Shown piece by piece: positions 56,752-64,000 of a DNA stretch of 64,000 nt. Position 1 is the first letter of the stretch. Each line of letters starts with the position of its first letter. The notes under the pieces are model-generated. The model was given only the letters and a program-made list of their open reading frames with translations. It was not told the origin of the DNA and did no database searches. Position numbers and translations under genes: made by a program. Source of the DNA: Burkholderiaceae bacterium DAT-1 (lineage in GTDB: Bacteria > Pseudomonadota > Gammaproteobacteria > Burkholderiales > Chitinimonadaceae); NCBI GenBank assembly GCA_019084025.1, contig JAHRBI010000001.1, forward strand, positions 372,001-436,000, read 5' to 3'.

Positions 56752-57713
56752 TTATCTTTCCTCGTGCCGCCAAAGTGATTCAGCTTACTCAGGCCTGCAC
56801 GCAGGTTATCCAGCAAGGTCGGTTTGGGTTGGGGTGCGGCCGCTACCGCCATCAGGGCTTTCTGCAGCTCCAGTCCGCTTTGCGGACGGCGCAGCGTGTC
56901 CATCTCCAGACACCAATCGACAATATCCAACAAGGCATCGGAATAACGTCCAGCCCATGCCTTGCGCACCGATACGTAACGGTCATCCTTGGCGCGTTGA
57001 TCTGCAGCCTGAGGCGCCATCCCGCTCATACAGGCAAAGATACTGGCGCCGATCGAATAGATATCACTCCACGGCCCCAGCTTTTCGCGGTCGCCATATT
57101 GTTCGGGCGAGGCAAAGCCAGGCGTGTACATGGGGGTAAAGCGCTGAATCTGCGAGCCAAGTGCCTGGCGCGCCGAACCAAAGTCCAGCAGCACGGGCGA
57201 GCCATCGCGCCGGATGTAGATATTGGCGGGCTTGATATCGAGATGCAGCAGTTTGCGCAAATGGACTTCACGCAATCCATTCAGCATGTGGATAAACACA
57301 TACAGAATCATGTTTTCTTTGACGCCGCCTTCGGTCAGCTGGATTTCGCGCTGAAGCGTCCGGCCGCGCTCATACTCCATCACCATGTACACCGTTTCGT
57401 TAGCGCGGAAGAAATTGATCACGCGCACCACGTTCGGGTGGGTAATGGTGGCGAGGGTTTTGCCCTCTTCAAAGAAGCATTTCATGCCATGACGAAACAG
57501 GGCAAGTTTGTCGGCTGACGTCGCCACAACTTGCGACCCCTCCTGACGCAATGCCAGTGCATTGGGCAGGTATTCCTTGATCGCCACCGGATGGTCGCGC
57601 TCATCGTGGGCAAGATAGACGATACTGAACCCACCGGCCGACAATTGCTTGACGATGGTGTAATTCAGCAGCTGATAGCCGCGGGGTAAAGGTAAATTGG
57701 ACTGATTGGCCAT
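56748..57713 (-). CDS. Soluble serine/threonine protein kinase
   Basis: An Hanks-type kinase of 321 residues: Gly loop LSAGGFSIVY, Lys46 (VAIKEY), catalytic loop HLDIKPANIY (Asp159) and LDFGSARQ (Asp177), then GFASPEQYG. HLD replaces HRD, so it is a non-RD kinase. There is no membrane segment or PASTA domain; about 40 C-terminal residues are disordered and basic. It is the first gene of the minus-strand row and lies divergent from yicC. Confidence 0.93.
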   Translation of the reverse strand: MANQSNLPLPRGYQLLNYTIVKQLSAGGFSIVYLAHDERDHPVAIKEYLPNALALRQEGSQVVATSADKLALFRHGMKCFFEEGKTLATITHPNVVRVINFFRANETVYMVMEYERGRTLQREIQLTEGGVKENMILYVFIHMLNGLREVHLRKLLHLDIKPANIYIRRDGSPVLLDFGSARQALGSQIQRFTPMYTPGFASPEQYGDREKLGPWSDIYSIGASIFACMSGMAPQAADQRAKDDRYVSVRKAWAGRYSDALLDIVDWCLEMDTLRRPQSGLELQKALMAVAAAPQPKPTLLDNLRAGLSKLNHFGGTRKDK

Positions 57714-57769
57714 CTGGGAAGGCTAACGCCTGTGGTATATTTCGGGCAACGCAGGGTGTTTAACATGCA

Positions 57770-57782
57770 TTGCATCATGCAA
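57770..57782. promoter_or_regulatory. Short palindrome between the kinase gene and yicC
   Basis: TTGCATCATGCAA is a perfect 13-base palindrome with a central C, within the 220-base divergent region. A divergent regulator could use it; no further support. Confidence 0.3.
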
Positions 57783-57933
57783 ATGTACAGGATTTACGCC
57801 TGTAAGACACCCTGAGGCTACAATGAATGTGGCGCAGCGTACAGAGGCGACGCGCCACAATCGTGATTTTGGTCAAGTGCTGACGCCATCCTGCGACAGT
57901 TCGCAGCTTCACACTGGCCTGAACGGAGAAAAC

Positions 57934-58800
57934 ATGATCCTCAGCATGACAGGCTATGCCATTGCCAGCCGCGAACTGGTCGGCGGTGTGCTCAGCGTGG
58001 AGTTGCGCGCCGTCAATCACCGCTTTCTCGATCTGAGCCTGCGCTTGCCGGAAGAGTTGCGCCCACTGGAAAACACCCTGCGCGAAAAGCTGTCCGGTCG
58101 TATCAGCCGGGGCAAGCTGGAATGTCGCATGGGCTTCGCTGCTCGCAATGAAGCTGCACCAGGTCTGGAGCTTAACGAAGGATTATTGCACCAGCTTGTC
58201 GACCTGTCTCGTCGTGCACGTGGCATCGCCCACGACGCAGGCGACTTGCGCATGGGCGAGCTGCTGCGCTGGCCGGGCGTACTGGTGAGTGACTCCGTCA
58301 GCCCCGAAAAAATGCAGGAAACTGCGCTGGAATTGCTTGATCTGGCCATTACTGATTTCACAGCCACCCGCGAGCGCGAAGGCGCCAAATTGGCCGCCAT
58401 GATGCTGGAACGTGTGGTTGGCATCGAACAGCATGTGGCGCAAATCGCACCCAGAATGCCGGAAATCGTCGCCAATTACGAGGCCAAGCTTAAAGAGCGA
58501 CTGGTTGACGCGATCGGTTCCGCAGATGACGATCGCATCAAACAGGAAGTGGCCCTCTTCGCGCAACGTATTGATGTGGCAGAGGAACTATCCCGTCTGT
58601 CGGCTCATACCAGCGAAGTCCGCCGCATCCTCAAACAAAAGGGGCCAGTTGGCAAACGTCTGGATTTTCTCATGCAGGAACTCCATCGCGAAGCCAACAC
58701 ACTGGGCTCCAAGTCTGTATCGCTGGAATCCACACAGGTTTCAATGGAACTCAAAGTCCTGATCGAGCAAATGCGCGAACAGGTGCAGAATATCGAATGA
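57934..58800 (+). CDS. yicC: YicC-family endoribonuclease
   Basis: The ATG at 57934 has GGAGA five bases upstream and gives MILSMTGYAIASRELVGGVL, the family start; an ATG at 57823 would add residues without a site. The C-terminal domain shows RLSAHTSEVRRILK, KGPVGKRLDFLMQELHREANT (shortened: GKRLDFLMQELHREANT) and the end EQMREQVQNIE. YicC-type proteins degrade RNA; gmk follows. Confidence 0.94.
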   Translation: MILSMTGYAIASRELVGGVLSVELRAVNHRFLDLSLRLPEELRPLENTLREKLSGRISRGKLECRMGFAARNEAAPGLELNEGLLHQLVDLSRRARGIAHDAGDLRMGELLRWPGVLVSDSVSPEKMQETALELLDLAITDFTATREREGAKLAAMMLERVVGIEQHVAQIAPRMPEIVANYEAKLKERLVDAIGSADDDRIKQEVALFAQRIDVAEELSRLSAHTSEVRRILKQKGPVGKRLDFLMQELHREANTLGSKSVSLESTQVSMELKVLIEQMREQVQNIE

Positions 58801-58869
58801 TCATCAACGGATCGGCTCTCGGGGTCCGCTTGTGGTACCCTATATAGAGCTGATCAGCGAGTCAAAACA

Positions 58870-59487
58870 ATGAGTAAAGGCAATATCTTCGTCGTGGTCG
58901 CCCCGTCGGGTGCCGGCAAAACCACTTTGGTGCTGGCTCTGCTAGCCGCTGAACCACAAGTGCAACTGTCGGTGTCCTACACCACTCGTGCGCCGCGCGA
59001 AGGCGAAGTAGATGGTCGCGAATATCATTTCGTGACCCGCGAAACCTTTCAGGAAATGGTTGCCCACAACGATTTCCTGGAGTACGCAGAAGTACACGGC
59101 AATCTGTACGGTACGTCGCGCAGCTGGATCGAAGATGCACTGAAGAGTGGCCGCGACATCCTGCTGGAAATCGACTGGCAGGGCGCCCAGCAAGTGCATT
59201 CGCACTTCAAGGACGCCATCGAAATTTTCATCCTGCCGCCATCGCAAGCCATTCTCGAGCAGCGCCTGCGTGGCCGTGGCAAGGATAGCGAAGATGCCAT
59301 CGTGCAGCGCCTCGCCAATGCCCGCGAGGAGATTGGTCACGCACACGAAGCGGACTACATCATTGTCAACGAACACATTGACGAAGCGGTGCGCGACATC
59401 ATCGGCATCGTACGTGCAGAACGGATCAAGTCAGCCAAGCAGCTGGCCCGTTTCGGCAACCTCGTCAACGAACTGAAGGGTGCCTGA
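58870..59487 (+). CDS. gmk: Guanylate kinase
   Basis: Gmk phosphorylates GMP to GDP. Walker [33 protein letters not shown] and [10 protein letters not shown] fix the family; length 205 residues. The ATG has no strong ribosome-binding site but matches the start of homologues. It is in a row with yicC and rpoZ. Confidence 0.97.
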   Translation: MSKGNIFVVVAPSGAGKTTLVLALLAAEPQVQLSVSYTTRAPREGEVDGREYHFVTRETFQEMVAHNDFLEYAEVHGNLYGTSRSWIEDALKSGRDILLEIDWQGAQQVHSHFKDAIEIFILPPSQAILEQRLRGRGKDSEDAIVQRLANAREEIGHAHEADYIIVNEHIDEAVRDIIGIVRAERIKSAKQLARFGNLVNELKGA

Positions 59488-59521
59488 CCGGCCCCGGCAT
59501 CAACCTCTGGAGAATCTCACC

Positions 59522-59734
59522 ATGGCCCGTATTACCGTTGAAGAATGTCTGCCACGCGTCGCCAACCGCTTTGACCTGACACTGGTCGCCGCTTACCGCG
59601 CCCGTCAGCTAGCAAACGGTTCCACCCCGCTGGTCGATGGCTACGCTCATCACAAGCCAACCGTGCAGGCACTGTACGAAGTGGCCGCCGGCAAAATCGG
59701 TCGCGAAATGCTGAACCGAATTCCACGCAGCTAA
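59522..59734 (+). CDS. rpoZ: RNA polymerase omega subunit
   Basis: The 70 residues read [20 protein letters not shown], then [12 protein letters not shown] and [16 protein letters not shown], as in the omega subunit, which assists beta' folding and binds ppGpp. The ATG at 59522 has GGAG ten bases upstream. It is followed by a strong terminator, so spoT may need its own or read-through transcription. Confidence 0.96.
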   Translation: MARITVEECLPRVANRFDLTLVAAYRARQLANGSTPLVDGYAHHKPTVQALYEVAAGKIGREMLNRIPRS

Positions 59735-59750
59735 TCCGATACGCCAACAA

Positions 59751-59776
59751 GGCGGGCTCACACAGCCCGCCTTTTT
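59751..59776 (+). terminator. Rho-independent terminator between rpoZ and spoT
   Basis: A perfect 8-bp stem (GGCGGGCT / AGCCCGCC, 5-base loop) followed by TTTTT, 16 bases after the rpoZ stop. Confidence 0.9.
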
Positions 59777-59788
59777 CGTCTGCTGAAG

Positions 59789-62005
59789 ATGCACGCGCTT
59801 CCCACTCTCCCCGACTTTGGTGATCACGGCGATCAGATCCGTGAGGATGTTGGTCAATTTCTGGCCAAGGCGTCAGCCTACCTGAAACCCGAAGACGTCG
59901 ACCTGCTGCGCCAGGCCTTCGCCTTCGGTGCACACGCTCATCATGGCCAGATCCGCAAGAGCGGTGAGCCTTACATCACCCATCCGCTGGCCGTCGCCGA
60001 TATACTGGCTGACTGGCATATGGATGCACAGGCGCTGACTGCTGCCTTCCTGCACGACGTGATGGAAGACACCGCCGTTTCCAAGCTGGAACTGACCGAG
60101 CGCTTTGGCAAAACCATTGCCGAGTTGGTCGATGGTTTGTCGAAACTGGAGCGACTGGAGTTTCAGAGCAAGGAAGAAGCGCAGGCGGAAAATTTCCGCA
60201 AGATGCTGATGGCGATGGCGCGCGATGTCCGTGTCCTGCTCGTCAAGCTGGCCGACCGCCTGCACAATATGCGGACGCTGGATGCCATGCGCGAGGACAA
60301 GCAAAAGCGCATCGCGGCCGAAACGCTGGAAATCTATGCGCCGATTGCCAATCGCATCGGTCTGCATTCCACCTATCAGGAGCTGGAAGACCTCGCCTTC
60401 CGTTACCTGCACCCCATGCGCCACCGCGTGCTGGCCGATGCGCTGAAAAAGGCGCGCGGCAACCGTCGCGAAGTGGTCAGCAAGATTCTGGAAGCGATCC
60501 GCCTCAAGCTGGCTGACGCCAAAATCGAAGCCTCCATCAGCGGCCGCGAAAAGCATCTGGCGAGTATCCACCGCAAGATGCAGGAAAAGCACCTGTCATT
60601 TTCCGAGGTGCTGGATATCTACGGCTTCCGCGTGATTGTGCGCGATGTGCCCACCTGCTATCTGACGCTGGGTGCGCTGCATGGCCTGTACAAGCCGGTA
60701 CCGGGGGCATTCAAGGACTACATCGCCATTCCCAAACCGAATGGATATCAGTCACTGCATACTGCATTGTCCGGCCCTTACGGCACACCGATCGAAATCC
60801 AGATCCGCACCCACGATATGCACAAAGTGGCGGAAGCGGGTGTGGCGTCGCACTGGATGTACAAATCCGGTGACGAGAGCTTTGGCGATGTGCACCAGAA
60901 AACTCACCAGTGGCTGCAATCACTGCTGGAAATTCAGGCCATGAGTGGCGATTCGGTCGAATTCCTTGAGCATATCAAGGTCGACCTGTTCCCCGGCGAA
61001 GTGTATGTCTTTACCCCCAAGGGCAAAATTCTGACGCTGCCGCAAGGCTCGACAGCGGTCGATTTCGCCTACGCGGTGCACTCGGACATCGGCAATCGCT
61101 GCATCGCAGCCAAGGTCAATCACGATCTGGTGCCACTGCGCAGCGTGCTACGCACCGGCGACCGGATCGAAATCATCACGGCAGTCACCGCCAAGCCCAA
61201 TCCGAACTGGCTGAATTTCGTCGTAACGGGCAAGGCACGCTCGCATATTCGCCACTTCATCAAAACCGTCCGCTACGAGGAATCGGTACAACTGGGTGAG
61301 CGCATGCTCAATCAGGCGATTGTCAGCGTGATGGGCAAAATGGTGGAGCTGGGCGAAGAGGCATGGGATCGCTATCTACGCGAAAATGCGCCCTCCAAGC
61401 GGGACGAGTTGCTATCCGATCTGGGCCTGGGCAAACGTCTGGCGCCAGTGATGGCACAGCGTCTGCTGACGCTGGCAGGTCATCTTGCCGAAGGCGATGG
61501 CAAGTCCGGCCCGATTGTGATTCGTGGCACCGAAGGGGTAGCCGTACAATTTGCTCACTGCTGCAACCCGATTCCGGGCGATCCGATTCTGGGCATCATC
61601 AAGCAGGGGCAGGGTCTGGTCATCCATACCCATGACTGCCCACAGGTGGGTCGCGCTGGCAGGTTTGATCCGGACAAGTTACTGGAAGTGGAGTGGGATG
61701 CGCCGCGCGGCCGCCTGTTCAACGTGCCGATCCGCGTCCTGACCGAAAACCGGCGCGGTGTGCTTGCACAGATTGCAGCCGCCATTTCGTCCAGCGATGC
61801 CAATATCGAAAATGTGCACATGGGCGACGAACCGACCAGCGATGAACACTACATCGAAATTCGGTTCACGCTACAAGTCGAAAACCGCCAGCATCTGGCC
61901 AAGGTCATGCAGACCGTGCGTCAACTGGAAACCGTGGTTCGTCTCAACCGTCTAAAAACCTTTGCCGCCAGTAGCGGCCATGCATCCGGCTCAGCTAAAT
62001 CGTAA
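59789..62005 (+). CDS. spoT: Bifunctional (p)ppGpp synthetase/hydrolase
   Basis: SpoT makes and degrades (p)ppGpp. The hydrolase HD motif FLHDVMEDT (His89, Asp90) is intact, as is the hydrolase RLHNMRTL. The synthetase part has GAFKDYIAIPKPNGYQSLHT. Then TGS (VYVFTPKGKILTLPQGSTAV) and a C-terminal ACT domain (RVLTENRRGVLAQIAAAISS). At 738 residues it is full length. It follows rpoZ across a terminator. Confidence 0.96.
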   Translation: MHALPTLPDFGDHGDQIREDVGQFLAKASAYLKPEDVDLLRQAFAFGAHAHHGQIRKSGEPYITHPLAVADILADWHMDAQALTAAFLHDVMEDTAVSKLELTERFGKTIAELVDGLSKLERLEFQSKEEAQAENFRKMLMAMARDVRVLLVKLADRLHNMRTLDAMREDKQKRIAAETLEIYAPIANRIGLHSTYQELEDLAFRYLHPMRHRVLADALKKARGNRREVVSKILEAIRLKLADAKIEASISGREKHLASIHRKMQEKHLSFSEVLDIYGFRVIVRDVPTCYLTLGALHGLYKPVPGAFKDYIAIPKPNGYQSLHTALSGPYGTPIEIQIRTHDMHKVAEAGVASHWMYKSGDESFGDVHQKTHQWLQSLLEIQAMSGDSVEFLEHIKVDLFPGEVYVFTPKGKILTLPQGSTAVDFAYAVHSDIGNRCIAAKVNHDLVPLRSVLRTGDRIEIITAVTAKPNPNWLNFVVTGKARSHIRHFIKTVRYEESVQLGERMLNQAIVSVMGKMVELGEEAWDRYLRENAPSKRDELLSDLGLGKRLAPVMAQRLLTLAGHLAEGDGKSGPIVIRGTEGVAVQFAHCCNPIPGDPILGIIKQGQGLVIHTHDCPQVGRAGRFDPDKLLEVEWDAPRGRLFNVPIRVLTENRRGVLAQIAAAISSSDANIENVHMGDEPTSDEHYIEIRFTLQVENRQHLAKVMQTVRQLETVVRLNRLKTFAASSGHASGSAKS

Positions 62006-62092
62006 GCGATCGACATGGCGGAGCCGGATTGAACGCCCCCGCCGTGGTAAAATCCAGTTTTTCCCAACCCGAGCCGATCCGGGAAGCACAAC

Positions 62093-62293
62093 GTGATTCT
62101 GACTATCAACGGTGAAAGCCGCACCATCGAATCCCCCTGCACGGTTGCCGAACTGATTGTTCGACTGGGCCACACCGGTCGTCGCATCGCCATTGAACGC
62201 AATGGCGAGATCGTGCCGCGCAGCCTGCACCCCGAAACCGCCCTCGCCGAGGGCGACTCTCTCGAAATTGTCGTCGCCGTTGGCGGAGGTTGA
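62093..62293 (+). CDS. thiS: Sulfur carrier protein ThiS
   Basis: ThiS carries sulfur as a C-terminal thiocarboxylate for thiazole synthesis. The 66 residues have the ubiquitin-like fold pattern and end VVAVGGG, with the Gly-Gly tail required, followed by one more Gly. The start is GTG. No TPP riboswitch was seen upstream. thiG follows after 41 bases. Confidence 0.92.
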   Translation: MILTINGESRTIESPCTVAELIVRLGHTGRRIAIERNGEIVPRSLHPETALAEGDSLEIVVAVGGG

Positions 62294-62334
62294 ACGCCTC
62301 GCATAGGCAAGAATGTGGTTTTTTGGAGCATCTC

Positions 62335-63117
62335 ATGCAAGATCGATTGACCATTGCTGGCCGCGAATATGGTTCGCGCCTTCTGGTAGGCACAGGCAAG
62401 TACAAGGATTTTACCGAAACCCGCGCTGCAATTAATGCAGCAGGCGCCGAAATCGTCACCGTCGCCATCCGGCGCGTGAATATTGGCCAGGATGCCAGCG
62501 CCCCCAGCTTGCTCGACTACTTGCCGCCCTCGCAGTTCACCTACCTGCCGAATACAGCTGGGTGCTACAGCGCGGAAGATGCAGTGCGCACCTTGCGTCT
62601 GGCCCGCGAGCTGCTGGATGATCACCGCCTCGTGAAGCTGGAAGTTCTGGGTGATCCGCATACCCTGTTCCCCAATGTCCGCGAGACGCTGGTCGCCGCC
62701 GAGACACTGGTGAAAGAGGGCTTTGACGTGATGGTCTATACTTCCGACGACCCGATTGTGGCCCGTGAACTGGAAGCCATTGGCTGCTGCGCGATCATGC
62801 CGCTAGCCAGCCTGATCGGCTCCGGCATGGGCATTCTCAATCCGTGGAATCTGAAGCTCATTATCGAACAGAGCAAGGTGCCGGTGATTGTCGATGCGGG
62901 TGTAGGGACTGCATCGGATGCAGCCATCGCCATGGAACTGGGGTGCGATGGCGTATTGATGAATACCGCGATTGCCGCCGCACAGAACCCGGTTCTGATG
63001 GCAAGCGCCATGAAAAAGGGCGTGGAAGCCGGTCGCGAAGCATTCCTGGCCGGTCGGATGCCGCGCAAGCTTTACAGTGGCGTACCCAGCTCCCCGACCA
63101 CTGGACTGATCGGCTGA
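62335..63117 (+). CDS. thiG: Thiazole synthase
   Basis: ThiG forms the thiazole phosphate of thiamine from DXP, dehydroglycine and Thi[31 protein letters not shown] with the Schiff-base Lys, and [22 protein letters not shown] (shortened: [16 protein letters not shown]) identify it. The ATG at 62335 has GGAG seven bases upstream; 260 residues. Other thi genes are not in the window. Confidence 0.97.
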   Translation: MQDRLTIAGREYGSRLLVGTGKYKDFTETRAAINAAGAEIVTVAIRRVNIGQDASAPSLLDYLPPSQFTYLPNTAGCYSAEDAVRTLRLARELLDDHRLVKLEVLGDPHTLFPNVRETLVAAETLVKEGFDVMVYTSDDPIVARELEAIGCCAIMPLASLIGSGMGILNPWNLKLIIEQSKVPVIVDAGVGTASDAAIAMELGCDGVLMNTAIAAAQNPVLMASAMKKGVEAGREAFLAGRMPRKLYSGVPSSPTTGLIG

Positions 63118-63181
63118 TCAGGTATTTTTTGCAATAAATAATCGGGGACGATCAAACGCGATCGCCCCGCTGAGTAAAGAC

Positions 63182-63862
63182 ATGGAAGACACTCCGCAAC
63201 ACCGCCACATCCGCAGCTTCGTGCTACGTCAGGGCCATCTCTCCGATGCACAATCGCGCGCAATTGATGAAGGCATGCCCAAGTGGGGCATTGAATACGC
63301 GCCCGCAGCACTCGATCTGAATGCAGCTTTTGGCCGCGCAGCGCCTAAAGTGCTGGAAATCGGCTTCGGGATGGGCGTGGCGACAGCCGATATCGCCAAG
63401 GCTCGTCCAGATACCGATTTTCTGGGCATCGAAGTGCACAGCCCCGGCGTGGGCAATCTGTTCAAGCTGATCAACGAGCAGCAGCTCACCAATCTGCGTG
63501 TGATCCGGCACGATGCCGTAGAAGTGGTGCGCGACATGCTGACACCTGGCTGCCTGGATGGCTTCCACCTCTACTTCCCTGATCCATGGCACAAAAAACG
63601 CCACAACAAGCGCCGTCTGGTGCAACCCGCTTTTGTTGAGACCATCGTCAAGCTGCTGAAGCCGGGTGCCTATATCCACATGGCAACCGACTGGGAAGAT
63701 TATGCCGTCCAGATGCTGGAAGTCCTCGGTGCCAATCCAGACCTGCAGAACCAGTTCGATGGCTATGCACCGCGCCCCGAGTGGCGTCCGCTCACCAAGT
63801 TCGAGCAGCGCGGTATGCGCCTGGGACATGGCGTGTGGGATTTGATGTTTGAGCGGAAGTAG
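63182..63862 (+). CDS. trmB: tRNA (guanine-N7)-methyltransferase
   Basis: TrmB methylates G46 of tRNA with SAM. Motifs: [36 protein letters not shown], and [18 protein letters not shown]. Length 226 residues. It ends the plus-strand row and is followed by a strong hairpin. Confidence 0.96.
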   Translation: MEDTPQHRHIRSFVLRQGHLSDAQSRAIDEGMPKWGIEYAPAALDLNAAFGRAAPKVLEIGFGMGVATADIAKARPDTDFLGIEVHSPGVGNLFKLINEQQLTNLRVIRHDAVEVVRDMLTPGCLDGFHLYFPDPWHKKRHNKRRLVQPAFVETIVKLLKPGAYIHMATDWEDYAVQMLEVLGANPDLQNQFDGYAPRPEWRPLTKFEQRGMRLGHGVWDLMFERK

Positions 63863-63876
63863 ACTCGATCCATCTG

Positions 63877-63914
63877 GATGTAATCAAGGGACCATAAGGT
63901 CCCTTGATTACATC
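63877..63914. terminator. Long perfect hairpin after trmB
   Basis: GATGTAATCAAGGGACC at 63877-63893 pairs perfectly over 17 bp with 63898-63914, loop ATAA. It lacks a T-run on either side. Its place, between trmB and a possible convergent gene, suggests a bidirectional terminator. Confidence 0.55.
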
Positions 63915-63923
63915 TACCAACCA

Positions 63924-64000
63924 TTAGTGTTTTTCACACCGCTGGCTAGCAATCACACTTCCTCTTGCTGACTTATTCAGCTTGGCGATTTCATCAGCCT
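63924..64000 (-). CDS. Possible 3' end of an unidentified gene at the window edge
   Basis: On the minus strand an open frame enters from the edge and reads ADEIAKLNKSARGSVIASQR and a few more residues, stopping at TAA (63926-63924). It is only 24 codons, so chance is possible; the hairpin behind the stop supports it. Nothing can be said about function. Confidence 0.3.
   Translation of the reverse strand, partial: ADEIAKLNKSARGSVIASQRCEKH

Noticed and set aside
62006-62092. Possible TPP riboswitch upstream of thiS
   Set aside because: The 87-base gap is too short, and the conserved CTGAGA and neighbouring THI-box bases are not seen.

Overview
The window reads as an ordinary chromosomal stretch of a betaproteobacterium. 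The inference rests on several gene arrangements: a fused hemD-hemX gene followed by hemY, a mannose-type EIIA/HPr/enzyme I phosphorelay, a PHA-synthase-like DUF3141 protein next to 3-hydroxybutyrate dehydrogenase, and the yicC-gmk-rpoZ-spoT row. A relative of Neisseriales or Burkholderiales is likely; the genus cannot be fixed from sequence alone. No rRNA, tRNA, insertion sequence, prophage or CRISPR array was seen. Coding density is high and most genes sit in tight operons.

Region 1 (1-9.8 kb): two paralogous TonB-dependent receptors in tandem, the first cut by the window edge, then glmU (cell-wall and LPS precursor) convergent with and overlapping glpD (glycerol 3-phosphate oxidation), and a secreted GIN-domain protein. 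Region 2 (9.8-19.8 kb): argB, a CBS-domain protein, a HAD nucleotidase, a QueD-like pterin synthase, a VanZ-family membrane protein, a dGTPase, a small DUF1496 protein, and the haem genes hemC, hemDX and hemY. Region 3 (19.8-27.9 kb, minus strand): an aminotransferase, then the carbon-metabolism series tkt-gap-pgk-lipoprotein-fba, transcribed from tkt towards fba.

Region 4 (28.0-33.4 kb, minus strand): a complete chaperone-usher pilus operon (chaperone, usher, tip adhesin, major pilin, small pilin). A 12-base sequence is repeated before the chaperone and the major pilin. Two GNAT acetyltransferases lie divergently beside it. Region 5 (34.8-42.8 kb): glpK, two LPS-core type glycosyltransferases run on from ptsI, ptsH and an EIIA gene, then proB and a small zinc-ribbon protein. 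Region 6 (42.8-50.6 kb, minus strand): the DUF3141 alpha/beta hydrolase with a histone-H1-like tail, bdhA, a large thioredoxin-fold protein, and a translationally coupled HD-GYP/EAL pair for cyclic-di-GMP.

Region 7 (50.8-57.7 kb, minus strand): a long housekeeping run, read from a soluble Ser/Thr kinase and PP2C phosphatase through rph, an unknown small gene, dusA, a PH-like membrane protein, rdgB, an unknown small gene, hemW and ridA. Region 8 (57.9-64 kb, plus strand): yicC, gmk, rpoZ, spoT, thiS, thiG, trmB, and what may be the tail of an oppositely oriented gene at the edge.

No clear novel defence or mobile system is present. The observations most worth a second look are the PHA-synthase-like protein with a Cys-Asp-His triad and basic tail, the repeated motif in the pilus operon, the HD-GYP protein that has lost the His of its HD pair, the kinase/phosphatase pair facing spoT, a GAPDH without the usual NAD-selecting Asp, and the inverted repeat in its leader.
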